56,599 nt of DNA from Verrucomicrobiota bacterium. GTDB taxonomy: Bacteria > Verrucomicrobiota > Verrucomicrobiia > Limisphaerales > SIBE01. Positions 26,341 through 35,058 of this stretch are shown one piece after another. Each line of letters starts with the position of its first letter. Position 1 is the first letter of the stretch. Where the stretch lies: assembly GCA_016871535.1 (NCBI GenBank), contig VHCZ01000009.1, positions 1 to 56,599 of the forward strand. The letters run 5' to 3'. The position numbers were made by a program, and so were the translations under genes. The notes under the pieces are model-generated. The model was not told where the DNA came from, searched no databases, and worked only from the letters and a program-made list of their open reading frames with translations.

Positions 26341-29241
26341 CTACGGCTGGGTGTAATGGCGCTCGATGATCCGCTGGAGATAGAGCAACTGGATGTCGTC
26401 CGGAACGATTTTCAGACCCAGTTCGACGTCGCGCCGAGCGCCTTCCGCGTCGCCGTGAGTCAACCGCGCTCGCGCGGCCACGGACGCGAAGTGGCCTGGA
26501 AGCCAATCCACGATCGCGCCTTTTTCTTTCCCACTCGCTCGGGCTTCGAGAATTTTTTCGATGGATCGAACCCCCTCTTCCCAGAGCGTGGGCCGTGTAA
26601 AAATAAGCGCCTGGGCGAGCAACAAATCCGTTGCTTCCGAGGTCGAGTTGGGCGGGATCTCCGGAACGAGCGGATAAGACTCCGCCGGCCTGAAGACGAC
26701 GGGGAAGAACGGGCTGGCGTGATACACGTTGCGGCCATCGTTGCTCTGGAAGCTGGAGGAACGCCACTGGAGATAGCTGCGCAGTTCTCGATTGCTGAAG
26801 GTGTAATTGCCGAACGTCGCGTAGAGCAATTCATCCGGCAGCGAACGGAGAATCGTGCGTTTTTCCTCCGGCGCCAGGTCCATTTGCCAGGTGCGCTCGT
26901 CGAACAAAAAAACCTGCTGAGCTAACGCCGCGATGTAAAAAGCCTTGGGCGCCGCGTACTCCAGCACGGGAAACGCATCCGACTGGATCGGCCCATCCCC
27001 AGCCACGGCGAACGCCGTTCGCTGGGACGCCACTTGCCGCACGAACACGGCTTCCGGCGATTTGAGGCCGATGCGTTCCAGATCGGACCGGGGATCGTCT
27101 CGTGAAAACACTTCGCGGAACACCTCCGGAAACGATTTCCAAGGCAGGTGCGAGCCGAGCAGGACGATGTCGCCTTCCTGTGAATCCCAGATTTCAAGGT
27201 GTGGAAAAACGCGGGCGAAGGTTCGGAGGACCAGAAACGCGATGCCGTCGTGCATTTCGTACATGTGAAACCACTGCGCCATGATCCCGCCCTCCTTCAA
27301 CCGGCTCGACGCCAGTTCGTAAAACTCCTTCGTAAAGACGCTGGCGACACCGGCCACCCACGGGTTGGAGGGTTCACTGATGATGATGTCGTATTTCTCC
27401 GGACTCAGTTTCAGGACCGTTCGTCCGTCTTCCAGCCGGATTCGCGCGCGAGAGTTGGTCGCAACGCCGCGATTCCACGGCTCGAAAATCTTCGCGGCCT
27501 CCAGGACTGGCCGGCAATTCTCGGCGATGGTCAGGCGCTCGACGGGATGGCCCAACAGCGCGCCCGCCGTGATCCCGCTGCCGAATCCGAGCACGAACAC
27601 GTCTTTGCTCTGCGGCCGCGCCATTATCGGCAGATGAGCGAGCAAATATTGCGTCGATAGATCTCCCTGTGCGGAAGCGTCCGGCTTGCCGTTGACTCGA
27701 AGAACATAATCTCGGTTGGAGCTCTGTTTGGACCGGGTTTCCACGGAGACGGTCGCGTCCGGGCCGTCCTCGTAAAACACGAGATCGACGAGGCGCCGCC
27801 GTTGCTCGATCAAATCCCACGGAACCTCCGCCGTGCGCAGGCGGAAAATGCCGGAGGCCAACGTGTGTTTCCATTCGTCACCGTGTCCCAACCAGATCCA
27901 GACCACCACGCCGGCCAGCGCGACAGAAAAGGCCGCCGGCCAGGGCTGGCGGTTCACCCATGAAGTGGCTGCGGCAAACATCGCGACGAGCACGGCAAAA
28001 ACTCCCAGAGCGCCGCGCACCCCAAGCCCGGGCATCAGAATGAAGCCGGTCAGCAGCACGCCCGCCACCGCGCCCAGCGTGTTCCACGTGAGCAACCGGC
28101 CGACGCGATCGCCCAGCGTCGTGGTTGATCCGGCCAGGATGCGAATCCAGAGCGGCAGAACCGCGCCCAACAATCCGGCCGGCAACCCGATCACGAGAAT
28201 CGCAATCGCCGAGGTGAGAATCGCATTGAACAGGTAACCGGTCTCCGTTTGAGCCAGTCCCGTTCGCGCCTTGGCGTAAAGGATCGCCCATTCTTCAATG
28301 CTCACGATGAAGATCGCCACGCTGAATGCCGCGCACAGCATCAAGGGCACGGTGGTGGCCGGCTTTTGAAAACGGCTGAACCGCGGCGAAGCCACGACCG
28401 CGCCCCCGGCGCCAATTCCAAAAATGAACGCCATCAGCATGACGGCGAACGATTGGAGTGACGCGCCAAAGATGAGGGCCAGCGAGCGCGACGCCAGAAC
28501 TTCCAATCCCATCGAGACACCCCCCGTCACCGCCACAATCACGCTGGCCCAGGCCAGGCTTGCGTCAGAATCAAGTTCCCCTGGGAGGGGTAAGGGGTGG
28601 GTCGGGTCATGGGAAGGAGACGGCATCGCTTCGCTTGCCGCGCTAATCCGTCGTGAAAGCACGATGGCCACCGCGCCCACCAGGACATTGGCCAGAGCCG
28701 TCATCTGGAGCGTGGAGACCATTCCCAGTTGCTTGACCAAAACGAAGCCTGCCAGCCCCGCGCCTGCCACCGCGCCCAGGCTGTTGACCGAGTAAAAGCG
28801 CGCGGAGCGGCGCCCGGCGTCGCTTGATTCTTTCTGCAGCCACGCCGCCACCAGCGGCAAAGTTCCGCCCATGAGGACCGTGGGCAGGAGCAACAAGCAA
28901 ACACTGAGAATCGCTTTGAGGCCGAGCAGCACCAGTCCGTGCTCCAAAACCTTTGATCCGAGGCTCACAAAGACTTGATCCGCGCTCTCGTAAAGGAAGG
29001 GAAAGAAAAACGCGAAGAGGCCGATTCCGATTTCCAGGTAGCCGTACGCTTTGAGGGGATGGCGGAGGAAATCCGCGCGCGAGCCGATCAGCCGGTTGCC
29101 CAGCGCGAGGCCGCCCATGAACACCGCGAGCACGACGGTTTGCGCCTGGATCGTGCTGCCAAACATCAGCGCCAGGTATTTCGACCAAACGACTTCGTAG
29201 ATCAAAGCGGTCGCGCCGGAGCAGAAAAAGAGAAGAAGCAT
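26341..29241 (-). CDS. membrane-fused spermidine-synthase-like protein
   Basis: 966-aa protein. Residues ~1-470 hold about 12-14 transmembrane segments beginning FFCSGATALIYEVVWSKYLA, the standard start of fused spermidine synthases. Residues ~500-720 are a SAM-fold domain with VFVLGFGSGITAG and DIIISEPSNPW; the last ~150 residues are helical, TPR-like. True spermidine synthases have a different DTTDP catalytic motif, so polyamine synthesis is doubtful; proteins of this type are common in Verrucomicrobiota and Planctomycetota with unproved function. A repeat-derived stretch is embedded around residues 209-222. It converges with the sulfatase gene with no gap. Confidence 0.8.
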   Translation of the reverse strand: MLLLFFCSGATALIYEVVWSKYLALMFGSTIQAQTVVLAVFMGGLALGNRLIGSRADFLRHPLKAYGYLEIGIGLFAFFFPFLYESADQVFVSLGSKVLEHGLVLLGLKAILSVCLLLLPTVLMGGTLPLVAAWLQKESSDAGRRSARFYSVNSLGAVAGAGLAGFVLVKQLGMVSTLQMTALANVLVGAVAIVLSRRISAASEAMPSPSHDPTHPLPLPGELDSDASLAWASVIVAVTGGVSMGLEVLASRSLALIFGASLQSFAVMLMAFIFGIGAGGAVVASPRFSRFQKPATTVPLMLCAAFSVAIFIVSIEEWAILYAKARTGLAQTETGYLFNAILTSAIAILVIGLPAGLLGAVLPLWIRILAGSTTTLGDRVGRLLTWNTLGAVAGVLLTGFILMPGLGVRGALGVFAVLVAMFAAATSWVNRQPWPAAFSVALAGVVVWIWLGHGDEWKHTLASGIFRLRTAEVPWDLIEQRRRLVDLVFYEDGPDATVSVETRSKQSSNRDYVLRVNGKPDASAQGDLSTQYLLAHLPIMARPQSKDVFVLGFGSGITAGALLGHPVERLTIAENCRPVLEAAKIFEPWNRGVATNSRARIRLEDGRTVLKLSPEKYDIIISEPSNPWVAGVASVFTKEFYELASSRLKEGGIMAQWFHMYEMHDGIAFLVLRTFARVFPHLEIWDSQEGDIVLLGSHLPWKSFPEVFREVFSRDDPRSDLERIGLKSPEAVFVRQVASQRTAFAVAGDGPIQSDAFPVLEYAAPKAFYIAALAQQVFLFDERTWQMDLAPEEKRTILRSLPDELLYATFGNYTFSNRELRSYLQWRSSSFQSNDGRNVYHASPFFPVVFRPAESYPLVPEIPPNSTSEATDLLLAQALIFTRPTLWEEGVRSIEKILEARASGKEKGAIVDWLPGHFASVAARARLTHGDAEGARRDVELGLKIVPDDIQLLYLQRIIERHYTQP
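28575..28616 (-). repeat. repeat fragment inside a coding sequence
   Basis: Read on the minus strand this 42-bp stretch (TTCCCATGAC, ACCCACCCCTTACCCCTCCC, AGGGGAACTT) matches the left arm of the palindromic repeat at 52511-52613. It is in frame in the spermidine-synthase-like gene and supplies the Pro/His-rich linker HDPTHPLPLPGE in a loop between two membrane segments. Confidence 0.6.
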
Positions 29242-29265
29242 AGTGGATGGCTCAGGAACCGCCGG

Positions 29266-29352
29266 GTAGCAGGGCGAGTCCGTCCCGGCGAGCCGCTCGA
29301 CGTGCGTGGAACACGCCCGGTTCGGCTCGCTGGGGACAGGCTCGCCCGACCG
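29266..29352. repeat. palindromic repeat (AGTCCGTCCCGGCGAGCCG family)
   Basis: The left part GTAGCAGGGCGAGTCCGTCC and right part GGACAGGCTCGCCCGACC are imperfectly inverted. The same arrangement occurs at 53582-53668 (AAGTCCGTCCCGGCGAGCCG), with shorter pieces near 9660 and 32810. It lies just after the start of the membrane-fused gene. Confidence 0.6.
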
Positions 29353-29359
29353 TCTGGTG

Positions 29360-29515
29360 CATGGGAAGCTTCCACGGCCTTCGAGCCGTGCACACGGCCC
29401 ATGAACCTGAGACCGTGCGGACCGCAGCCTTTAGGCTGCTTCCGCGCACTCTCCGGAGTTGAGCGTTGAGGCGGCCTAAAGGCCACGGTCCGGGAGATGG
29501 GTTCATGGGAAGGTT
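29360..29515 (+). repeat. dispersed repeat, copy B, with extended left part
   Basis: 29417-29515 matches 19433-19530 closely along its length. The bases to its left (29360-29440, CCACGGCCTTCGAGCCGTGC and GAACCTGAGACCGTGCGGAC) match 9571-9660 in reverse. So three positions in the window share parts of one composite repeat about 150 bp long. No gene is seen in 29242-29549. Confidence 0.7.
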
Positions 29516-29549
29516 ACGTTGACAATTCGTGGGTGGACTGGGTTGGCAT

Positions 29550-30326
29550 TCACGCGGCGGTCCGTTTCTCCGAGTCCGCGATGAAACGCTTCAATTCCGT
29601 GAGCGTGTAGGGCGGGGTTTTGTTCCAGGGCGGCTCGTCAAGATGCACGTATTTGTCCGACAAATGATGAATCATCAGTTCCTCGAGGCGGTCGATCGGG
29701 ATGACCTTTTGCAGGCCGCACCCGATATACACAAACGAGGCGCCGACCTCGCGGTTCAAGGGATCGCCGCGATTGTAGTAATGGTAGAACGGGCTTTTCA
29801 TCGCGCATTTCAATTGCGCGCGCGTGAGGACCGAGCAACCCTGGTGCAGATTTCTCAGCCGCGCGCAACGCAGGCCGTTGAGAACGAGTTGGCCTTTGAG
29901 CACGCGGCCCCCGGAAGGGTGCGCGTCCGGCAAATACATCTCCGGATCGTCCGGTCTCTCCCGGTTGCGTTCGTACCGGATAAAGCCGGCGACGTAGGGT
30001 TCGGGCAACACCGCGTTCGTCTCACAAAACGCGCGCAAATTGTCTTCCGCAATCAACACGTCGTTCTCGGTGTAGATGAAGAGATCGTACTGGTCTTGCG
30101 CCTCGTCCATCACCTTCCGATGGCAAAGGGCCAGATCACGGCCCATCGCCGGATCGCACGGAATCTGCGTGGCGCGAAAGGCATACCGGCTGAGATCGAG
30201 TGGAACGGTGGTGTGCAGGACCACATCGACCTCAAATCCACTCATGTTGTCGTAAGCAATGAGGATCTGATGGAGATAAAGCAACTGGCCGTCCCCGTAG
30301 TTTGAAATGCAAACAAGCGTCTTCAT
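29550..30326 (-). CDS. possible glycosyltransferase, uncharacterised
   Basis: 258-aa soluble protein. The N-terminus MKTLVCISNYGDGQLLYLHQ and a DLFIYTENDVLIAEDNL block around residue 85 resemble nucleotide-diphospho-sugar transferases with an acidic donor-binding motif. I cannot assign a family with certainty. The start ATG 30326 begins the conserved beta strand. It diverges from the EEP-hydrolase gene. If it is a glycosyltransferase, it probably acts on cell-surface glycans. Confidence 0.55.
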   Translation of the reverse strand: MKTLVCISNYGDGQLLYLHQILIAYDNMSGFEVDVVLHTTVPLDLSRYAFRATQIPCDPAMGRDLALCHRKVMDEAQDQYDLFIYTENDVLIAEDNLRAFCETNAVLPEPYVAGFIRYERNRERPDDPEMYLPDAHPSGGRVLKGQLVLNGLRCARLRNLHQGCSVLTRAQLKCAMKSPFYHYYNRGDPLNREVGASFVYIGCGLQKVIPIDRLEELMIHHLSDKYVHLDEPPWNKTPPYTLTELKRFIADSEKRTAA

Positions 30327-30460
30327 TGTCGGGCTGGCCGTCCCCGGAGAGATACAAGCTGGGACTGGCGGCAACAAGACCGTTTTTGAGCGTGGAATTG
30401 TATTCACGAGAGACCCGGATCAATTATGCTCACTGCGGTCCGAAAATGTGTGATCCGACT

Positions 30461-31318
30461 ATGCTTACGATTCTCCTTGCGCTTGTTCTCACTTCAGCAG
30501 ACACGACCAGCCTTGTTTCATCCGCGGACTCGCCAAAGGACACCCTCTGCGTGATGACCTTTAACCTGCGTTACGCCAGCCCAAAACCGCCCAACGCCTG
30601 GCCTCAGCGGCGTCCAGTCATGCGGGAATGCATTCAAAAGCTCAACCCGGATTTGATCGGCACTCAGGAAGGACTCTATCCGCAGATCAAAGACATTGCG
30701 CAGGACCTGCCCCAGTACGAATGGCTCGGACTCGGACGCGAAGGCGGCAGCCGCGGCGAATTCATGGCCGTATTCTATCGCCGAGAGCGATTCGAGCCGC
30801 TGGAGTACGATCACTTCTGGCTCTCGGACACCCCCAACGTGATCGCGTCCAGCACGTGGGGCAATTCAAACCGGCGCATGGTAACCTGGGTGAAATTCCT
30901 GGACCGGCACACGCAGCGGCAATTCTACTTCTTCAACACCCATCTCGATCATCAAATCCAGGCCGCTCGCGAGAAAAGCGCGGCGCTGATCCGGGAACGA
31001 ATCGAGGGCTTGAAGACCGCCTTGCCCGTCCTGCTCGTCGGCGACTTCAATGCCGTCGCCGGAGGCAACAAAGCCTACGAAATCCTGGTCAATCAAAACG
31101 GACTGACCGACACCTGGAGCACCGCAGGCACGCGCCGCAACGAGCGGATGAGCACTTTCCACGGATTCGGCACCCCCCGGGAAGGCGGCGACCGGATTGA
31201 TTGGATTCTGGCGCGCGGACCTGTGGCTGCGGACGCCACCGAAATCGTCACCTTTCAGAAAGACGGCCAGTATCCGAGCGACCATTTCCCGGTCGTCGCC
31301 TGGCTGCGATTGCAGTAA
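30461..31318 (+). CDS. secreted endonuclease/exonuclease/phosphatase-fold hydrolase
   Basis: 285-aa EEP-fold protein with a probable signal peptide (MLTILLALVLTSADT). The metal-dependent site is visible as MTFNLRYAS (Asn), GTQEGLY (Glu), FFNTHLDHQ (His), VGDFNAVAG (Asp/Asn), DRIDWILA and the final SDHFPVVA (Asp-His). These are the conserved catalytic positions of DNase I-like and sphingomyelinase-like enzymes; the substrate is open. ATG 30446 is an alternative start. It converges with the second Gfo/Idh gene, leaving a 70-bp purine/pyrimidine-rich gap. Confidence 0.88.
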   Translation: MLTILLALVLTSADTTSLVSSADSPKDTLCVMTFNLRYASPKPPNAWPQRRPVMRECIQKLNPDLIGTQEGLYPQIKDIAQDLPQYEWLGLGREGGSRGEFMAVFYRRERFEPLEYDHFWLSDTPNVIASSTWGNSNRRMVTWVKFLDRHTQRQFYFFNTHLDHQIQAAREKSAALIRERIEGLKTALPVLLVGDFNAVAGGNKAYEILVNQNGLTDTWSTAGTRRNERMSTFHGFGTPREGGDRIDWILARGPVAADATEIVTFQKDGQYPSDHFPVVAWLRLQ

Positions 31319-31388
31319 TCACGGGCCCTCCTGTCCCCAGCCCTCAGTCCTCTCCTCCCTTACCAGGGAAGAGAGGGAGTTATCCGAA

Positions 31389-32741
31389 TCAGGCGACGGC
31401 GTGGATTTCCCAGCTTTGCCGGTACTGTTTGGTCAGCCGCGCACTGGCCTCAGCGTGATTCGTAATCCGCAAGGCTTTCGCGTCCCATTTCAACTCTTGC
31501 CCCGGGAAACGGGCCGCCACATTGCCCAGTTGCACGGCCTCCGCCAGCGGCCCTGCGTAATCGAAGCCATCGGAGGTCTTCTTGCCGGAGAGAACGCCTT
31601 CGACCCACACGTGCCAGTGGATGAGCTGCGACTCTGCTTTGATGTCGAAGTTCCTGAATTTCTTGACCGGGTAAAGTTGCGGCATACCCACGTGAGGCAG
31701 GACCATGTTGCCTTCTTCGCCGATGATCAGCGATCCGCTGCCGGGCAGTTTTGCGGACTCCGGCATTTGCGCCAGGGATTTGTCCGGTTGCCGGCCGCCG
31801 TCATACCAGGTCACGGGCAACGTGCCGTCCGCCGTGAAGCGCGTTCCCGGAAACAGGTAGTGCACGGTTTCCGAAACGGGCCAGACTTGCTGATTGATCC
31901 CATCATGTTCCGCCCGGACGGTCATCGGTTCGCGGATATCCAACGCGGTGAAGATCGGATCGAGAATGTGGCAGCCGAAATCCCCCAGCGCGCCGGAACC
32001 GAAATCCTGCCAGTCCCGCCACTTGAACGGATGATAAACATCCGGCGCGTAATCGCGCATCGGCGCCGTGCCGACCCAGACTTGCCAATTCAAGCTCGCG
32101 GGAACAGGCCCCGGCGAAGGCGGCGCTTGCAGCTTCGAGTAGTTGTTTCCCTGGACTCCGACCCACGAGTGCACCGCTTTGACTTTGCCGATGACGCCGT
32201 CGCGCAGGAGCTCCACCGCCGTGCGGTATTCTTTGTGGGAATGAATCTGGTTTCCCATCTGGGTGATGACTTTGGATTTCTCCGCTTGCAGGCGCATCTG
32301 CCGGGACTCCCACACCGTGTGCGTCAGCGGCTTCTGGCAAAACACGTGTTTGCCGCGTCGCATCGCGTCCAACGCAATGTAGGCGTGCATGTGGTCGGGC
32401 GTTGAAACCGAGGCCGCATCGAACTGGCCGCCGAGCTTGGAGAACATTTCGCGGAAATCCTGGAAATGCGGCACGCCGGGATGCGCCTCGTCCGCTTTGC
32501 CAAAACGCGTGGTGTCCACGTCGCAAAAACCCACGAACTTGACGGCCTTGTGCGAGCCGATCCAACTCACGTCGGTGAAGCCCATGCCGTTGACGCCGAC
32601 GCTGGCGACCTGAAGCCGGCTGTTGAGATTCGCGCCGCGCACGAAAGCGGGCGCCACGACGGAAGCCAAAGCACCCATTGCGGTCGCTTTGAGAAACTGC
32701 CGGCGTGAGGTGCAAGAATTGGATTCGAGGAGAGTTTTCAT
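31389..32741 (-). CDS. Gfo/Idh/MocA family oxidoreductase, Tat-exported (second)
   Basis: 450-aa paralogue of the gene at 22343 but clearly divergent. It has a Tat signal (SRRQFLKATAMGALASVVAP), the Rossmann fold start LQVASVGVNGMGF, STPDHMHAYIALDAM and the QKPLTHTV motif. The central WRDWQDFGSGALGDFGCHI block is typical of the Planctomycetota/Verrucomicrobiota subgroup. ATG 32741 is preceded by GGAG at 9-nt spacing. Located next to a DUF1080 gene on the same strand, a common neighbour for these secreted oxidoreductases, suggesting a shared role in processing exported or external sugars. Confidence 0.9.
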   Translation of the reverse strand: MKTLLESNSCTSRRQFLKATAMGALASVVAPAFVRGANLNSRLQVASVGVNGMGFTDVSWIGSHKAVKFVGFCDVDTTRFGKADEAHPGVPHFQDFREMFSKLGGQFDAASVSTPDHMHAYIALDAMRRGKHVFCQKPLTHTVWESRQMRLQAEKSKVITQMGNQIHSHKEYRTAVELLRDGVIGKVKAVHSWVGVQGNNYSKLQAPPSPGPVPASLNWQVWVGTAPMRDYAPDVYHPFKWRDWQDFGSGALGDFGCHILDPIFTALDIREPMTVRAEHDGINQQVWPVSETVHYLFPGTRFTADGTLPVTWYDGGRQPDKSLAQMPESAKLPGSGSLIIGEEGNMVLPHVGMPQLYPVKKFRNFDIKAESQLIHWHVWVEGVLSGKKTSDGFDYAGPLAEAVQLGNVAARFPGQELKWDAKALRITNHAEASARLTKQYRQSWEIHAVA

Positions 32742-32879
32742 ATAGCCAATCTCCAGAGTCTGCGCTTCCATGACAAGCGAGAAGTGCGTATTCCCTCAGT
32801 TGAGGTGGGGCGAGCGTAGGGCGAGCGTCCTCGCGAGCCGAACCGGACGTTTTCCGTATGTGGTAGCGTGCCTTCCGCC

Positions 32880-32994
32880 GTAGCGCAGAGTTGCCGTCGG
32901 CAGCGCTTTTGCGACTTCTAAAGCCCTGGAAACTTGTCGAGCCCTTGCAGAATGCAATTCTGCGATACGGCAGATTGAAAATCTGCGCTGCGGC
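32880..32994. repeat. degraded copy of the GTAGCGCAGATTTGC palindromic repeat
   Basis: Left end GTAGCGCAGAGTTGCCGTCG and right end CAGATTGAAAATCTGCGCTG resemble the ends of the element at 23780-23916. Between them lie CTTCTAAAGCCCTGGAAACT and TTCTGCGATACGGCAG. It fills most of the gap between the second Gfo/Idh gene and the DUF1080 gene. Confidence 0.6.
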
Positions 32995-33007
32995 GAGCTG
33001 TGACCGC

Positions 33008-33958
33008 TTACTTCGGTACGACCCAGATATTCCGATAGAAAACCGGGTTGCCGTGTCCCTGGAGTTGCAGGGGGCCGCCGCTGGAATCTTCCTTCTTTCC
33101 ACCGGGCGTGGGCCCTTTCAATTCCAGGCGGTCGTGGATCGTGACGCCGTTGTGCTTGAGAGTGACGATGGCGTTTTTGGTTTTCTTGCCCGTCTCGTCA
33201 AACCTCGCGGCCACAAAGTCGATATCGTAAGTCTGCCACGTGAGCGGCGGGTAACACAGGTTCGCGGACGGCCTGGCTTGCGAGTAGATGCCACCGCACT
33301 CGTCGTTCTCCCCTTTCAATCCGAAAGAATCGAGCACCTGGACTTCGTAGCGATCCTGCAAATAGACGCCGCTGTTGCCCCGGTCCTGGCCGCGTCCGAG
33401 TGGCTTGAACGGAAGCAGAAATTCGAGGTGCGCCGTGAAGTCGCCAAAACTCTGCTTGTTCTTGCAGCCGGCCTGAAGCAAGCGCCGGTCATCCAAATGG
33501 CCGTCGGCCCATGCGTCGGCGCTCGTGCCGTCGAACAGGACTGTGGCGCCCGCCGGCGGCTTGGAGCCAAGGGTTGGGCTTTTGCGTTCGGTCTTTTCCA
33601 TGATGTACGGCCCGCCGTTGGCAGTGTGGATCGTGATCTTGCCCTCCGCGAGCTCGGCGCGGTAGTTGTCTTCGCCGGTGAAGGCGATCTTGCGGCCTTC
33701 GCGTTTGCCCGGGGTTTCCGTCTTGAACTCCTGATTCCAGCCTTCGCCCGGGAAACCGCCCTGGTAAGTGACCATGCGGAAATTTCCCGCGCCCAGCGCA
33801 ATGACCTGAATGCCGCCCCAGTCGTTTCTGTATTCGCCCTGATCGAGGTAATCTTGTCCGGCCTTGGAGGGGTCGAGGAAGGTTTCGGCTTTCGGTTTTT
33901 GGTCGGCTGCCTGAACCGTCGCCGCCAGCAGGAGAAGGAAAATCGGGAGATATTTCAT
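33008..33958 (-). CDS. secreted DUF1080 (3-keto-disaccharide hydrolase-like) protein
   Basis: 316-aa protein with a signal peptide (MKYLPIFLLLLAATVQA). Residues ~130-316 show the concanavalin-like DUF1080 fold: TVLFDGTSADAW, FLLPFKPLGRGQDRGNSGVYLQ, YEVQVLDSFG, and a closing GNPVFYRNIWVVP. Some members hydrolyse 3-keto-glycosides made by Gfo/Idh-type dehydrogenases; this fits the neighbouring oxidoreductase but is inference. The N-terminal ~110 residues (WGGIQVIALGAGNFRMVTYQ) are an extra domain often found in the same family. It is separated from the Gfo/Idh gene by a palindromic repeat. Confidence 0.88.
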   Translation of the reverse strand: MKYLPIFLLLLAATVQAADQKPKAETFLDPSKAGQDYLDQGEYRNDWGGIQVIALGAGNFRMVTYQGGFPGEGWNQEFKTETPGKREGRKIAFTGEDNYRAELAEGKITIHTANGGPYIMEKTERKSPTLGSKPPAGATVLFDGTSADAWADGHLDDRRLLQAGCKNKQSFGDFTAHLEFLLPFKPLGRGQDRGNSGVYLQDRYEVQVLDSFGLKGENDECGGIYSQARPSANLCYPPLTWQTYDIDFVAARFDETGKKTKNAIVTLKHNGVTIHDRLELKGPTPGGKKEDSSGGPLQLQGHGNPVFYRNIWVVPK

Positions 33959-34026
33959 AGGTGAATCGAGTTAACCATCGGCTGGGTGCAGTGGCGAGAA
34001 ACAAAGCGATCACCCCCCTTGAACCT

Positions 34027-34114
34027 GGTAGGGACGGATTCCACTCCGTCCCTGAACTTACTCAACAGTCGAATGAGCCATTCCAGGGACGCGGTGGAAC
34101 GCGTCCTTACCAGT
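34027..34114. repeat. short inverted-repeat element (GGTAGGGACGGATTCCACTC family)
   Basis: Left arm GGTAGGGACGGATTCCACTC and right arm AGGGACGCGGTGGAACGCGT are imperfectly inverted. The same sequence is found in the larger element at 21281-21464. Confidence 0.65.
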
Positions 34115-34119
34115 TGGGC

Positions 34120-34299
34120 TTGCGTGATTCGGCTGTTCATCCAGGAATACTTCAACCTTCTGCCCGAACGCGGGCGCTACCACTTCGACACGCTGGATCG
34201 CTCCGTCAACGCGAGCCATTCTTCAATCTGAAGGCGGGGAATCAGAAACTGCCGCTGCTGTTGGAGTCCTATGGAATCCAGTACTGGTCGCTCGAATAG
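34120..34299 (+). pseudogene. possible gene remnant in two frames
   Basis: One frame reads RLFIQEYFNLLPERGRYHFD and then runs out; another then reads FFNLKAGNQKLPLLLESYGI and ends at a stop codon. Both stretches look protein-like and sit end to end, as expected of a 3' gene fragment with a frameshift. I do not recognise the family. Chance coding potential in repeat-flanked DNA is a real alternative. Confidence 0.25.
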
Positions 34300-34374
34300 C
34301 TGCGGTTTCTAGTGGCACACATTTGTCACTTGATCGAAACCAATTCGTCATCTCAGCTATGTAGGCACGAACCG

Positions 34375-35058
34375 ATGAAACCAAAAATCCTGGTGGTGGA
34401 TGACGAACCGGCCGCCCTGGAATTGATCGAGTTCAATTTGCGCGCCGGTGGATTCGATGTCGTCACCGCCGCGGATGGGGCCGAAGCGCTCCGGAAATCG
34501 CACGCCGTTGTGCCCGCGCTCATCGTTCTCGATTTGATGCTCCCGGAGGTGGACGGGCTCGAAGTCTGCAAAATGCTGCGCCGCAGTCCGGCCACGGCGG
34601 CCATTCCGATCATGATGCTCACGGCGAAGGCCTCGGAAGTGGACCGGGTCATCGGGCTGGAACTGGGCGCCGACGATTATGTGACGAAACCCTTTAGCCC
34701 GCGCGAACTGGTTTTGCGGGTGAAGAATTTGCTCCGCCGAGGCCAGGCTGCTGAAGGCAAACAGGAACTGATCCACGTGGGCCAGCTCTCGATTGATATT
34801 CCGCGCCATCAGGTCACCGTCCGCGGGCGAAAGATCGAACTGACTTCAACGGAATTCAAACTGCTGACTCTCCTGGTGCAACGCCAGGGCCGGGTCCAGA
34901 CCCGCGAGCAATTGCTCAAAGACGTCTGGGATTACGACACGTTGATCGACACGCGCACGGTGGATACCCACATGCGGCGGTTGCGGGAGAAGCTCGGCCC
35001 GGCCGCCAAACATCTCGATACCGTCCGCGGCGTCGGGTACCGCTGCGTGGAAGAGTGA
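34375..35058 (+). CDS. PhoB-like response regulator
   Basis: 227-aa OmpR/PhoB-family regulator. The receiver has the acidic pocket D9-D10, phospho-acceptor D53 (VLDLMLPEVDG) and K105 (TKPFSPREL). The DNA-binding winged helix contains ELTSTEFKLLTLL, RVQTREQLLKDVW and RTVDTHMRRLREKLG, with the closing VRGVGYR. It is translationally coupled to the kinase gene (the kinase GTG start overlaps its stop codon). No phosphate transport genes are nearby, so a phosphate role is suggested by similarity only. ATG 34375 gives the standard N-terminus. Confidence 0.92.
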   Translation: MKPKILVVDDEPAALELIEFNLRAGGFDVVTAADGAEALRKSHAVVPALIVLDLMLPEVDGLEVCKMLRRSPATAAIPIMMLTAKASEVDRVIGLELGADDYVTKPFSPRELVLRVKNLLRRGQAAEGKQELIHVGQLSIDIPRHQVTVRGRKIELTSTEFKLLTLLVQRQGRVQTREQLLKDVWDYDTLIDTRTVDTHMRRLREKLGPAAKHLDTVRGVGYRCVEE

